Shown in pieces: positions 1 through 9,908 of a DNA stretch of 64,000 nt. Both the position numbers and the translations under genes were made by a program. The stretch is taken from assembly GCA_963712055.1 (NCBI GenBank), contig CAVQGN010000001.1:1-64000 (forward strand), read 5' to 3'. How positions within the stretch are numbered: position 1 is the stretch's first letter; each line of letters begins with the position of its first letter. This stretch comes from JAHBVL01 sp963712055. GTDB lineage: Bacteria > Chloroflexota > Chloroflexia > Thermomicrobiales > UBA6265. The notes beneath the pieces were generated by a model, which saw nothing but the letters and a program-made list of their open reading frames with translations, was not told the DNA's origin and searched no databases.

Positions 1-72
1 ACGCCCGGCAGGACTCGAACCTGCGACCTCTTACTCCGGAGGCAAGCGCTCTATCCGCTGAGCTACGGGCGC
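1..72 (-). tRNA. tRNA-Arg (anticodon CCG)
   Basis: On the minus strand the sequence folds as a full cloverleaf. The acceptor stem is GCGCCCG/CGGGCGT, the D stem GCTC/GAGC with loop AGCGGATA, the anticodon stem CTTGC/GTAAG with loop CTCCGGA, and the T stem GCAGG/CCTGC with loop TTCGAGT. The anticodon is CCG, so this arginine tRNA reads CGG codons. Only the discriminator base and any CCA lie beyond the left window edge. Confidence 0.96.
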
Positions 73-82
73 GTACCTGAAA

Positions 83-88
83 AGTATA
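83..88 (-). promoter_or_regulatory. -10 box of the tRNA-Arg gene
   Basis: The minus strand reads TATACT here, ten bases ahead of the tRNA 5' end, which suits a start just before the mature tRNA. No convincing -35 hexamer is seen at 16-18 bases upstream. Confidence 0.4.
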
Positions 89-535
89 TCGCTAAGCGCG
101 GAACGTTCCCTTTCTGGCTGCGGGCGTCGTGACCAGAGACTCAGGCTTCTTGCACTTTGATCAACTGAAAGGAGTGCGCCTACGGAGCTGGAAGCAACGA
201 TCAGGCGCCGGTCTCCATTGGCGTGTCGTCTGCCGCGACCCAGTCTGGACCCTGGAACACTCAGTCGGACTTGGGAGACAAGCGAAGAGGCGAAGGATGC
301 CGGTGACAGATCGGCGCATTGATGGTTGAATTGCTCAAATCAGAATCGGCCGGACGTGATCTCATCATGGTATGATCGGACTGCGTCCGCAGATCGTAAC
401 TCAAGGCCAGATTGCTGGTTCTCCGAGGTTTTTCTGAAGAGGCGATTGTGCTAAGACTGAAGTTGCGCAATAGTTACGCGCACTGGTTTGCCGAGTGGCA
501 GGGTCCGAACCAGCTGACGAGCAAGAGGTGACCGA
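89..535. other. Intergenic stretch without a supported gene
   Basis: About 450 bases lie between the tRNA promoter and the first ATPase gene. The short open frames here overlap one another on both strands, have no good start signal and show no recognisable motif. A TATGAT at 371-376 could be a -10 box for the downstream ATPase pair but lacks a -35 partner. I see no repeat, tRNA or clear terminator. Confidence 0.6.
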
Positions 536-1611
<1,076 letters not shown>

Positions 1612-1612
<1 letters not shown>

Positions 1613-2643
1613 TGGTAGCAACGGCCGAATCTCCCACGACGATCGCCAGCAATGGCGATGCGCCATTGCTCGATGTGCGCAACCTGGTTATGCATTTTCC
1701 GCTGACCAAGGGAATCATCTTTCAAAAGCAGGTTGGAGCCGTCCAGGCCGTTGACGGGATTTCGCTGTCGGTCAAACGGGGCGAAACTCTTGGACTTGTG
1801 GGTGAGTCCGGTTGCGGCAAATCAACGACGGGTCGAGCGATCCTGCAGCTCTACAAACCGACCTCTGGCGAAGTCATCTTTGATGGCAAAGATCTGACCC
1901 AACTGGGTGGTGGCGATATGCGCAAGATGCGCCGCCATCTCCAGATGATCTTCCAGGATCCTTATGCATCGCTGAATCCAAGGATGACCGTCGGCAGTAT
2001 CGTTTCCGAGCCGATGCAGATTCATGATCTCGTTCCTAAGAAGGATCGAAATCAGCGCGTCCAGGAGCTGCTGCAGACCGTCGGTTTGAATCCGTATTTC
2101 GCTAATCGCTATCCGCATGAGTTTTCCGGTGGACAACGACAGCGGATCGGGATCGCGCGCGCACTGGCGGCCAATCCAGATTTCATCGTCTGCGACGAGC
2201 CGGTTTCCGCGCTCGACGTGTCGATTCAGGCTCAGATCGTCAACCTCCTCGAAGAGCTTCAGGACAATCTCGGACTGACCTATCTTTTCATCGCCCACGA
2301 CTTGTCTGTTGTGCGACATATCTCTGACCGGGTTGCCGTCATGTATCTCGGCAAGATCGTCGAGCTGGCCGACCGGAACGATCTCTATGAGCAGCCGTTG
2401 CACCCATACACGCAGGCGTTGCTTTCGGCTGTGCCGATTCCCGACCCTGTCGTCGAAAAAGGACGAGAGCGAATCATCCTCACGGGTGATGTGCCGAGCC
2501 CAATCAACCCGCCCTCGGGATGCCATTTCCACACCCGGTGTGCCTATGTGATGGATGTCTGCCGTTCGATCGATCCGATCCTGGCCGATCAGGGCAACGA
2601 GCATTTCGTCGCCTGCCATCTCTATGAGGGTTCGGGCAAGTAG
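1612..2643 (+). CDS. Peptide-type ABC transporter ATPase (OppF/DppF family)
   Basis: Second ATPase of the pair, forming the heterodimer that powers peptide import with OppD. From the chosen start, Walker A GESGCGKS is at 64-71, the Q loop IFQDP at about 113-117, the signature FSGGQRQR at 171-178 and Walker B IVCDEP at about 192-197. The C-terminus has the family's GDVPSPINPPSGC motif and cysteine cluster. The frame stays open far upstream into oppD, but ATG 1612 is chosen because it overlaps the oppD stop and follows AGGAG at 1598-1602. At 343 residues it matches normal OppF length. It is close in sequence to the paralogue at 19068-20099. Confidence 0.93.
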
Positions 2644-2702
2644 TGATCTCGCGGTACGGGTTTTCGGAGAAAACAGGATTTGTAAATCGTGGAGACCCGA
2701 AC

Positions 2703-3410
2703 ATGGGTCTCTACCTCTTTATGGTGATCATTCTCGCTAGCCAGGTGCTGCGCAGCAACGGGCTACCTCCCGCCAAACAAATCATCACGGTTCTGGGCTG
2801 CTTTGTGGTAGCGGTGACGGTGCACGAGTTCATGCACGCGTTCGCGGCGCTCCGGCTGGGCGACCCGACCGCCACAAACCTCGGCCGCTTGAGTCTGAAT
2901 CCGATGGTTCATTTCGAGCCGTTCGGGTTCTTCGGGATGGTCATGATCTCGCTGGGGTATTCCTTCATCGGCTGGGGGAAACCGGTGCCGGTGAGCATGG
3001 GGCGCCTCAATGGAAAAGGGATCGACGGACGCGAACGCTCGATGGCACTGATCGCGTTCGCTGGACCGCTATCGAACGTCGTCATGGCGGCGCTGTCTGC
3101 GCTGGCGCTCCGGATGATGGATGGCACCAGTATGGCCTCAGGTGATGTCTACTATGTGGCCTCCTGGTTCTTCTACGTGAATGTGCTGCTGGCGGCTTTC
3201 AACGCTATTCCGATTCCACCGCTTGACGGCTATCGAATTCTGCTCGGGATTTTGCCGTCCTTCTGGACTCCCATCCTGGCTCCACTCGAACGCTTTGGTT
3301 TCATGGCGCTCTTCCTGTTGTTTTTCCTGGGTTCGATCCTGGGCACCAGCGCGGTTACTCAAGACATGATCGCTCCGGTGCAAACCCTCCTTTACCGCAT
3401 GCTTCCGTGA
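2703..3410 (+). CDS. Site-2 protease (M50) family membrane metalloprotease
   Basis: Predicted polytopic intramembrane zinc protease. The metal-binding motif HEFMH is at residues 41-45 inside a membrane helix. The second family motif, NAIPIPPLDG with the third zinc ligand Asp, is at about 167-176. There is no PDZ or CBS domain, so it is the short M50 type like the sporulation and Rip-like proteases; the substrate is unknown. The frame is open from a GTG at 2643 touching the oppF stop, but ATG 2703 after GGAG begins directly with a hydrophobic helix and is the better start. Its stop overlaps the next gene's GTG (GTGA), suggesting coupled translation with the HD protein. Confidence 0.85.
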   Translation: MGLYLFMVIILASQVLRSNGLPPAKQIITVLGCFVVAVTVHEFMHAFAALRLGDPTATNLGRLSLNPMVHFEPFGFFGMVMISLGYSFIGWGKPVPVSMGRLNGKGIDGRERSMALIAFAGPLSNVVMAALSALALRMMDGTSMASGDVYYVASWFFYVNVLLAAFNAIPIPPLDGYRILLGILPSFWTPILAPLERFGFMALFLLFFLGSILGTSAVTQDMIAPVQTLLYRMLP

Positions 3411-3955
3411 ACCGCGGCGAGTTGCCGAAGCGCTCAGGCTTCAATCGCGTGACCGGAAGAATCGGTCAGGGAATCGCGGCATTGCGTCCTGAGCCATTGA
3501 CAGAAGCAGAGGTCGTTGTGGTGACCGCCGTTCTCGGTGATCGTTACTCCCCGATGTTTGCCCAACTCCCGGATTTCGACCAGCGCCATCTATGGTGTGT
3601 CTTTCAGGAACTGACTGAATCAGGCGTGATTGCTGAAGATTTGCTCCTTGCTGGTCTCCTGCACGACATTGGAAAGGTTGACGGCGGGAGATCATTGCGA
3701 ACCCAGGAACGGGTCTTGCTGGTCCTGCTCGAGTGGCTTCCGGAGACAGTGAGCACCGCTGTCTTCGAGAGACTGCCAGCGGGAGTTCGCTCCGCGATCG
3801 AACTTGCGTCAGAGCATCCGCAGATTGGAGCCAAGCGCATCCAGCAGCAGGGTGGCTCGGAGCGATTGGCCTGGCTGATCGACCATCACCATGACGAGAA
3901 AAGCTGGTCCGATCCTGATCTCGCTGCTCTCCAAGCGGCCGATCGTGCCTGTTAG
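3407..3955 (+). CDS. HD-domain metal-dependent phosphohydrolase
   Basis: Small cytoplasmic HD-fold protein of 182 residues. His61 is the first ligand, the HD pair in LLHDIGK is at 86-87, histidines lie at 160-162 and a closing Asp at 179, giving the H...HD...H...D pattern. Such proteins hydrolyse phosphoester bonds in nucleotides or signalling nucleotides; the substrate cannot be read from the sequence. The GTG start at 3407 overlaps the upstream protease stop by four bases. It may share an operon with the protease upstream and scpAB downstream, but 38 bases separate it from scpA. Confidence 0.8.
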   Translation: MNRGELPKRSGFNRVTGRIGQGIAALRPEPLTEAEVVVVTAVLGDRYSPMFAQLPDFDQRHLWCVFQELTESGVIAEDLLLAGLLHDIGKVDGGRSLRTQERVLLVLLEWLPETVSTAVFERLPAGVRSAIELASEHPQIGAKRIQQQGGSERLAWLIDHHHDEKSWSDPDLAALQAADRAC

Positions 3956-3993
3956 TCATGGCATTCTCTGTTTTCCCGTAGAATGAGCAGCGT

Positions 3994-4773
3994 ATGAGCG
4001 CGATGACTTCTGACCACCGCATCGGCAGCGGCTATCAGTTGCGGCTGCCGGGATTCGAAGGACCGTTGGACCTGCTATTGCGGTTGGTCGAGCGTCAGCA
4101 ACTTCCAATCTCGGACGTCAGTCTGATTGCAGTGTGCGATCAGTTTCTCGATGCGGTGGCCACCCTCGGACTCGCTCCGGAAGCGATGGCGGAGTTTGCA
4201 CACGTGGGGTCGCGACTCGTGCTGCTCAAATCTCGCTCGCTCATACCGAAGCCGACAATCGAGGACCAGGACGAAGATCCGAGCGATCTGGTAGTGCAGT
4301 TGTTGGAGTACAAGGCGGTCAAAGAGGCAGCGAAACAGTTTGCCGCTCTTGATCTGCTTGGGCTCTCCGCATTCGCACGCGGGCTGAACGCAGTCAATCT
4401 CCCGGCGAAGAACCCCGAAGCATCACTTGCCCGCCACGAACCACGACAGCTCGTCCGCGCGCTGAGTCGCAGACTCCTGAGCCAACCCGTTGCACCGCGT
4501 TTGGTGACTGCGAAGCCCGTGATTTCCTTGAGGATCGTGGTTGATCATCTTCTCTCCCGACTTACCGGTCGGGAAACGCGTTTCTCGGACCTCCGACTCG
4601 GCCTCGCTGGAACGGTAGACGATGAACGTGCGCTTTTTTTGGCACTCCTCATCCTGGTTCGGCGTGGTCAATTGGACGCCCAGCAGGATGAACCATTCAG
4701 TGAGATTTTCATCAGTCCCGTGGCTTCCGCTGTGGAAGTCGATTCTGTCGATTACGAGGAGTTTTCTGCCTGA
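3994..4773 (+). CDS. scpA: Segregation and condensation protein A
   Basis: Kleisin subunit of the bacterial condensin, bridging the Smc head domains together with ScpB during chromosome compaction and segregation. The N-terminus carries the diagnostic FEGPLDLLLRLVE block at about residues 20-32, and the C-terminal winged-helix region is present, ending near residue 259, a normal ScpA length. The ribosome site ahead of ATG 3994 is weak; a second ATG lies three codons in. The stop overlaps the ATG of a tiny reading frame (4773-4856), which in turn overlaps scpB. Confidence 0.93.
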   Translation: MSAMTSDHRIGSGYQLRLPGFEGPLDLLLRLVERQQLPISDVSLIAVCDQFLDAVATLGLAPEAMAEFAHVGSRLVLLKSRSLIPKPTIEDQDEDPSDLVVQLLEYKAVKEAAKQFAALDLLGLSAFARGLNAVNLPAKNPEASLARHEPRQLVRALSRRLLSQPVAPRLVTAKPVISLRIVVDHLLSRLTGRETRFSDLRLGLAGTVDDERALFLALLILVRRGQLDAQQDEPFSEIFISPVASAVEVDSVDYEEFSA

Positions 4774-4856
4774 TGGAACACGCGTCAGATCCCGCTGTGA
4801 CGCCAGAATCGCGTCCGCCCCTCCAGTCGTCCCAGTTCGAGGACCAGCTCTGGTGA
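4773..4856 (+). CDS. 27-codon reading frame coupled between scpA and scpB (uncertain)
   Basis: An ATG overlapping the scpA stop (TGATG) opens a 27-codon frame, beginning MEHASDPAVTPES and ending FEDQLW, whose TGA overlaps the scpB GTG start (GTGA). It has no recognisable homology and the composition of a disordered tail. It might be a translational coupler that carries ribosomes from scpA to scpB, an N-terminal piece of ScpB moved out of frame by an indel, or chance. I favour coupling but weakly. Confidence 0.35.
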   Translation: MEHASDPAVTPESRPPLQSSQFEDQLW

Positions 4857-5524
4857 GCCAGACCGTCGTCATGGAGCCGGCCCTTTCGGAAGAAACAGTG
4901 GAGGATGACATCGTCAGTTTGGTGGAAGCACTGTTACTGGCGAGCGCTGGCCCGACAACAATCGGTGAGCTTGCTGCCGGCGCCGGTGTTGGTTCTGGCG
5001 ATGTCGAGTATGCGATTGAGGTCCTGCAGGCGGAGGAAAACCGCGGTTGGGTCGTTCAGCGACATGGCAGTTCGGTGCAACTCGCTACGGCACCGCGTTT
5101 CGCCGAGCAGGTTCGTCGTTTTCTCGGGTTGGAGCGCGAAGCGCGGTTGTCAGCGGCGGCTCTCGAAACACTGGCGATCATCGCCTATCAGCAACCGGTC
5201 ACGCGTTCGGCGGTCGAAGCGATTCGGGGTGTTGACTGTTCCGGTGTGCTTTCAACCTTGCTATCTCGAAACGTGATCGAAAGCGATTCCAGGGCTGACT
5301 TGCCAGGGCAGCCGTACCTCTACCGGACCACCCCTGCTTTTCTGCAGCATTTTGGCCTGAAATCGCTTGATGAAATGCCCGCCTTGAACCGCCCGGATGG
5401 CACCAGTTTGGTCGAAATGCTCGCGTCTGCAGTCGAGGAAGCCGATCGGGAGGAGCCTGGTTTGCTGGTAGGTGAATCGCTGGTACGGGAGCGTTCAGAC
5501 GCGGGCGAGATCACGAATCCTTGA
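4853..5524 (+). CDS. scpB: Segregation and condensation protein B
   Basis: Winged-helix partner of ScpA in the Smc-ScpAB condensin. The central part contains family blocks such as LSAAALETLAIIAYQQPVTR followed by an EAIRGVD motif, typical of the second winged helix. The frame is open upstream inside scpA from 4622, but that would give an implausibly long N-terminus. GTG 4853 is preferred: GAGGA lies nine bases before it and it overlaps the stop of the 27-codon frame; ATG 4871 is the alternative. The last 30 bases overlap the convergent cysteine desulfurase gene. Confidence 0.9.
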   Translation: MSQTVVMEPALSEETVEDDIVSLVEALLLASAGPTTIGELAAGAGVGSGDVEYAIEVLQAEENRGWVVQRHGSSVQLATAPRFAEQVRRFLGLEREARLSAAALETLAIIAYQQPVTRSAVEAIRGVDCSGVLSTLLSRNVIESDSRADLPGQPYLYRTTPAFLQHFGLKSLDEMPALNRPDGTSLVEMLASAVEEADREEPGLLVGESLVRERSDAGEITNP

Positions 5525-6679
5525 GACCGACTCGGCGAACGCATCCACGATCTCCTCGATCTGATCGTGAGTGTTGCAGCGCCCCACTGAGACCCTGAGA
5601 CTCGACCGCGCGGCAATTTCCCCAAGCCCCATCGCCATCAATACATGACTCGGCGTGGTGTTACCCGTGGTGCACGCTGAACCGGCTGACACTTCGACGC
5701 CGAGCATGTCGAGACTCAGCAGCATCGTCTCCCCCTGAACCCCACTTATCGCGAAATTGAGGTTGTTTGCCAGACGCCCCGAACCGAATGGCATCCCATT
5801 CAGCGAAAGATCATCGATTTCTGCTTGCAGTGAGCTCCAGAGAGCGTCCCGAAGAGCACCACAATGATGGGCATAAGCGTCTCGAGTGGCGACCGCCTGC
5901 TCGAGTGAGTGCGACAATCCGACGATCAATGGGACATTCTCGGTGCCTGCGCGGCGACCACCTTCCTGACCGCCACCGTGCTGGAGAAACTCGATCGCGG
6001 TGCCGTCGCGGACCACAAGGAGCCCAACGCCTTTCGGCCCGTAGTGTTTGTGCGCCGACAGCGAAAGCATCGAAACTGGCAATGTGGACAGGTCGAGTGG
6101 GAGAAGTCCTGGTGCCTGGGTGGCATCGGTGTGAAATGCCACACCTGCTTCACGTGCGATTGCGCTGATTTCATCTATCGGTTGGACCGTTCCTGCCTCG
6201 TTGTTGGCGTACATGATCGAAATCAGGCATGTCTCAGGCGTGATTGCCAGCCTTACCTGATCGGGATCAACACGACCAAATGGGTCACAAGGCAAGACGG
6301 TGATCTCAGCGCCAAGGTGCTTGGTCCAGAGAGCGGTATCGAGCACCGCATGATGCTCTGTCGCCGACGTAATCAAATGAGGGACGCCCTTCGAACGGCG
6401 GTTCGCTGCCATCACGGAACCAACAAGTGCCAGATTGTTGCTTTCACTGGCACCGCTCGTGAAGACGATTTCCTGTGGCTTGACACGAAGTGTTCGAGCC
6501 ACTCGCGATCGGGCCAGATCAAGCGCAGCCCGGGCAGCTTGACCCGTCTGGTAGATGCTGGAGGGGTTTCCGAACTGCTCAGTGAAGTAGGGGAGCATCA
6601 GCTGCAACACGCCAGGATCTACTGGTGTGGTCGCCGCGTGGTCCAGATAGATCGATTCGGCAGAAATTGGTTGAATCAT
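5495..6679 (-). CDS. Cysteine desulfurase (NifS/IscS family)
   Basis: PLP enzyme that takes sulfur from cysteine as a persulfide for Fe-S cluster and thio-cofactor assembly. Visible landmarks are YLDHAATTPV at 11-20, EHHAVL with the stacking histidine near 109, the PLP lysine in SAHKHYGPKG at Lys211, and the catalytic cysteine in SAGSACTTGN at Cys336 on its mobile loop. The RRAGTENVP block (242-250) and 394-residue length fit IscS/NifS. The start has only a weak ribosome site. The Rrf2 regulator gene lies 52 bases upstream on the same strand, resembling the iscR-iscS arrangement, although no scaffold gene (iscU/nifU) follows. Confidence 0.94.
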   Translation of the reverse strand: MIQPISAESIYLDHAATTPVDPGVLQLMLPYFTEQFGNPSSIYQTGQAARAALDLARSRVARTLRVKPQEIVFTSGASESNNLALVGSVMAANRRSKGVPHLITSATEHHAVLDTALWTKHLGAEITVLPCDPFGRVDPDQVRLAITPETCLISIMYANNEAGTVQPIDEISAIAREAGVAFHTDATQAPGLLPLDLSTLPVSMLSLSAHKHYGPKGVGLLVVRDGTAIEFLQHGGGQEGGRRAGTENVPLIVGLSHSLEQAVATRDAYAHHCGALRDALWSSLQAEIDDLSLNGMPFGSGRLANNLNFAISGVQGETMLLSLDMLGVEVSAGSACTTGNTTPSHVLMAMGLGEIAARSSLRVSVGRCNTHDQIEEIVDAFAESVSRIRDLARV

Positions 6680-6731
6680 CGATTGGTCAACTGAGAAAAC
6701 GGGAAAAGGTGGTCTGATGCTCAGGTCGAGA

Positions 6732-7184
6732 TCAGGCGACTGTCAGGAAGTCTGCCCGCGTTTCGGCCGGTGTCGAATGCCGAATCAACTGTGCCAGTGT
6801 AATCGCGTCCATCGTTTCGGCGATCGAATCACGGACGGCGATCCAGACGGGACGCGTTTCACAGTTCGGAATGAGTGGACAGGTTTGTTCCTCGGGGTCT
6901 TCCGACACACATTCCATCGGCGCAATCGGACCTTCCATGGCGCGATAGATCTCCCCGACGGTGGTCATCTCTGGCGCCTTCGCAAGCGCATACCCGCCCA
7001 TGGCGCCGCGGCGACTCACCACGAGCCCTGCTTTCTTCAGCGACGCAACGAGTTGTTCAAGGTAGGGAGCTGGTACAGCCGATTCGTGCGCGACAATGGT
7101 AATAGACACCGGTCCGTCACCATAATGCTTGGCTAGAGCGACCATTGCGCGGACGCCGTACTCGCTTCGGGTTGTTGCTTTCAT
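6732..7184 (-). CDS. Rrf2-family transcriptional regulator with Fe-S-type cysteines
   Basis: Winged-helix regulator of 150 residues starting MKATTRSEYGVRAM. The helix-turn-helix region spans roughly 25-65, with the conserved RRGAMGGYALAK wing at about 59-70. Cys92, Cys102 and Cys108 form the three-cysteine cluster used by IscR/NsrR/RsrR-type members to hold an Fe-S cluster, with spacing CX9CX5C. Placement just upstream of a cysteine desulfurase suggests it senses cluster status and controls that gene and itself. The open frame extends 12 codons further upstream, but the methionine at 7184 matches the normal family start. Confidence 0.88.
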   Translation of the reverse strand: MKATTRSEYGVRAMVALAKHYGDGPVSITIVAHESAVPAPYLEQLVASLKKAGLVVSRRGAMGGYALAKAPEMTTVGEIYRAMEGPIAPMECVSEDPEEQTCPLIPNCETRPVWIAVRDSIAETMDAITLAQLIRHSTPAETRADFLTVA

Positions 7185-7222
7185 GTGTGCTTCAACATTC
7201 GCGGATCCTGACCTGAACACCG

Positions 7223-7251
7223 AGCCTATCCTTGGACACGGTCAAGGTCAA
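7223..7251 (-). promoter_or_regulatory. Promoter and possible operator of the Rrf2-desulfurase operon
   Basis: On the minus strand TTGACC (7251-7246), a 17-base spacer and TAGGCT (7228-7223) form a plausible sigma-A promoter about 40 bases ahead of the Rrf2 start. The spacer contains the inverted repeat CCTTG-N8-CAAGG (7230-7247), a reasonable place for the regulator to bind its own promoter. The TTGACC hexamer occurs twice in tandem. Confidence 0.45.
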
Positions 7252-7291
7252 GTGGATACTTGACATGATACTACAGCGAGAATTGCGAATC

Positions 7292-8458
7292 TCAGCGGCC
7301 GATTGCCTTGAGCGCGTGACTGAGACTCCCGGAGAAAAAGGCGAGGCCCCGGTTTTCCGGGGTTTGCGCGCGCACGTATCGGTGGACATGAACCAACCGA
7401 TCGGCAGTAAACATTCCCCGATATAATCCGTGCTCTGTCACAGGCAATGTCCATTGGTTGTTAGCGCGCATCAGGGTGTGTGCGGCATGGATCGATATCG
7501 ATGCGTCAACCGACACGACGGTTGTGTCCATGAGTTCGCCGATCCTGGTATGGCGGCGACCGTTGTTCATCGCTCGCACCGCGTCGCGTTTTCGCACGAT
7601 TCCAAGGACTCTACCGCCATCGGTGACCACAATGTCGTGCGGACCTTCGGCGAGCGCGACTGCCAACGGCTGGCGAGGGCTTATTCCGCCGCGCTCCCAG
7701 ACGGAAAACTGGCCGACCGTCAAGCGCTGAAGTGATTCCTCGATCTGAACCGAACGGTACTCGGCCAAGGCAGTAATCACGATGAACAACGCGACGAGAG
7801 GAAGGAGGAATTCCCCCGTTCTGAACCCTGCGGCGACAAGAATGACCGCAATTGCACCGCCAAAGCCAGCCGCAAGCGCAGTTGCGTCTCGTCGTCCGAT
7901 GAATCCGGATAACGATGATCGGAGGATCCGGCCACCATCCAGTGGAAAGGCGGGCAAGAGATTAAAGATCGCCAGAAAGACATTGGCGAGAAGGAGATAA
8001 AAGAAGAAGCCAACGACAGAAGGAGAGGCCGGATTGTAGACCGAAAAATCGCCAGGACTGCGGACACCGTCGAGAACGCTGGCAATGAACACGATCGGAA
8101 GTACCAACATCGCGAGAGCGAGGTTGGTGAGTGGTCCGGCAAGTGAAATTGCGCTCTCGGTTCGAGGTGAATCAGGCATTCCTTCGATCCGGGCGATCCC
8201 ACCGAAAGGAAAAAGCGTAATGTCCTGCACGGCAATACCGTATTCGCGGGCCATCATGCCATGACCAATTTCGTGAAGTAGAACGCAGCCGAACACCGCA
8301 GCGACCAGGAGTGCACCGTACAAAATGCTCCCGACTGATCCGCCCCGAGCAGCGTCCCATGAAAAGAGGACCCATCCGAGCACCAGCACCATCGACGGAT
8401 GAAGCCTGAGGCTCATTCCCCGTACCGTGCCAATTGGAATCGGTCGGAATTCGAACAT
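7292..8458 (-). CDS. Site-2 protease (M50) with C-terminal CBS domains
   Basis: Polytopic membrane zinc protease of 388 residues. HEIGH at 62-66 and NLLPAFPLDGGR at about 166-177 carry the three zinc ligands. After the membrane part, residues 250 to 370 look like a CBS pair, which in this family binds adenine nucleotides and gates the protease. This is the SpoIVFB/Rv-type arrangement that differs from the short M50 protein at 2703-3410. The ORF continues 60 codons upstream, but that segment is rich in Arg/Cys and unlike a protease; Met at 8458 starts MFEFRPIPIGTV, the usual N-terminus. It is transcribed toward the Rrf2 gene but separated from it by that gene's own promoter. Confidence 0.88.
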   Translation of the reverse strand: MFEFRPIPIGTVRGMSLRLHPSMVLVLGWVLFSWDAARGGSVGSILYGALLVAAVFGCVLLHEIGHGMMAREYGIAVQDITLFPFGGIARIEGMPDSPRTESAISLAGPLTNLALAMLVLPIVFIASVLDGVRSPGDFSVYNPASPSVVGFFFYLLLANVFLAIFNLLPAFPLDGGRILRSSLSGFIGRRDATALAAGFGGAIAVILVAAGFRTGEFLLPLVALFIVITALAEYRSVQIEESLQRLTVGQFSVWERGGISPRQPLAVALAEGPHDIVVTDGGRVLGIVRKRDAVRAMNNGRRHTRIGELMDTTVVSVDASISIHAAHTLMRANNQWTLPVTEHGLYRGMFTADRLVHVHRYVRAQTPENRGLAFFSGSLSHALKAIGR

Positions 8459-8690
8459 AGTGATGTTCTCGTGATGCTTGCTCGTTAGCCGACAGGAGGC
8501 TCCTTGCAAGTGATCGCAAAACGGGGCATCACGGCGATTGGTCAAGCATCCGGCGGAACGAATGGCCAGGACCCTGCAATCACCGATAAGGCGATGATAG
8601 CAACGCTCATAGAGACCAACAACTGTACGTTCACCCAATTTTCCGGGTAGATGTCAACGCGTTTTTCCGATCAGAGTCGCCCGAAGCGGG
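8459..8690. other. Gap between two minus-strand genes
   Basis: The 232 bases between the serine hydrolase stop and the CBS protease start hold only frames that continue the protease upstream. No terminator with a T-run and no recognisable promoter pair stands out. Confidence 0.4.
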
Positions 8691-9908
8691 CTAGCCAGAT
8701 GCGTCCGTCGAGGCCGGATCATCCTCCGTAGTCGGTTCGGCTATCGGGTCCTCTGCCGTTGAGTAGGGAGGGATATTGGTTTCACCCGACGCGATCAATG
8801 CCACGCGTTGGATAACCTCGGCGGCGTGGCTGTCGTCAGGAGCGCCTTGCGTAAGTACCACCACGACCCGTGGACCGTCAGAAAGAAAAAGCACACCTGA
8901 GTCGTGGACTACGAATCCAAGATTTCCTGTTTTGTTGGCGGTCGAAATCGTGCTGGGAAGCAGAGAGGGAATTCTGTCGGTAATTACCTGTTGCCGCAGG
9001 AGATCAAGCGTGCGCTCACTCACGCCGGGTGATACGACTTCGTCGCTGACCAGAAGCTCCCAGTAGCGGGCAATATCATTCGCCGTCGTGATGTTGACCA
9101 CATCGTTCAGGGCTTGTGCTTCCACGAACGCGATAGATTCGATCGCAGCAGGATTCTCCTCGTCGAGAAAACGATCTGGCCAATTCTCCAGTTCAGACGG
9201 TTTGACGAAGAAATGAGTGTCGTTCATGCCCAGAGAAAGCGCCGTTGCCCGCAACGCATCTGGTGTGGTCAGGGTCAGGAGCGCGCGGGCCGCGATATTG
9301 CTCGAGAAGGCTGCCGTGGCGTAAAGAAGATCATCGATCGTGGCCGTTCCGCCAGCATCTTCAGGAGCATAGAAGCTGTCTTCAGCGACTGCATCTCCCT
9401 CGAAAAACGCGTCCTCGAGCAGGATCTCCTGGCTTCCGGTGAGTTCACCACTCTCGATCCGGGCTTCGATATCAGCGATCAGCACCAATTTGAAGAGACT
9501 AGCGGCGACGAATGGCACCGTCGCGTTTGATGCATAGAGATAGGACCCGTCACTGTCGAGCACCACGACACCGTAGATGCCCGGTTCCGGTCCGACCAGG
9601 GCGTCGATTGCGGTGACGATATCGCTCCGCACGACGGCTGGTGTCGGTTGCACCAGCGGCGTGCTGGTTGGGGAGGGAAGCGGTGTCGGAGTGGGCGAAG
9701 GAATGAAAATCGGCAAAGGCGTCGGTGGCACCGTAACGGTCGGCCCGGCGAGCGCTGCCTCGTCAGATATGACCTGATCCGGTGAGTCGGTACCTCCACC
9801 AAGGGAGCACGCGGATAGCGCTCCGCTAAGCAGCACTATTGCCAGCAATAATGCAACGAAGCGGTAGAGCAGTCGTGAATTGCATTGTTCCCGGATTTGT
9901 TCGATCAT
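8691..9908 (-). CDS. Secreted lipoprotein serine hydrolase, class A beta-lactamase fold
   Basis: The N-terminus has a hydrophobic helix ending in a lipobox LSAC (Cys34), so the protein should be lipid-anchored outside the membrane. Residues 56-90 form a Pro/Thr-rich linker. The catalytic domain shows the three penicillin-recognising motifs: S137-x-x-K140 (SLFK), S202-S-N204 and K324-T-G. A class A Glu166-type residue cannot be assigned with certainty. The domain matches the beta-lactamase2 type of family, which includes true beta-lactamases and D-amino-acid peptidases, so resistance cannot be concluded. It stands alone, divergent from dprA. Confidence 0.82.
   Translation of the reverse strand: MIEQIREQCNSRLLYRFVALLLAIVLLSGALSACSLGGGTDSPDQVISDEAALAGPTVTVPPTPLPIFIPSPTPTPLPSPTSTPLVQPTPAVVRSDIVTAIDALVGPEPGIYGVVVLDSDGSYLYASNATVPFVAASLFKLVLIADIEARIESGELTGSQEILLEDAFFEGDAVAEDSFYAPEDAGGTATIDDLLYATAAFSSNIAARALLTLTTPDALRATALSLGMNDTHFFVKPSELENWPDRFLDEENPAAIESIAFVEAQALNDVVNITTANDIARYWELLVSDEVVSPGVSERTLDLLRQQVITDRIPSLLPSTISTANKTGNLGFVVHDSGVLFLSDGPRVVVVLTQGAPDDSHAAEVIQRVALIASGETNIPPYSTAEDPIAEPTTEDDPASTDASG

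Noticed and set aside
4622..4852. Upstream extension of scpB
   Set aside because: The in-frame extension overlaps scpA and reads as unrelated sequence; the GTG at 4853 has a good ribosome site and normal protein length.
8691..9908. Antibiotic-resistance beta-lactamase
   Set aside because: The three Ser-hydrolase motifs are present but the deacylating glutamate cannot be assigned, and related domains have other roles.
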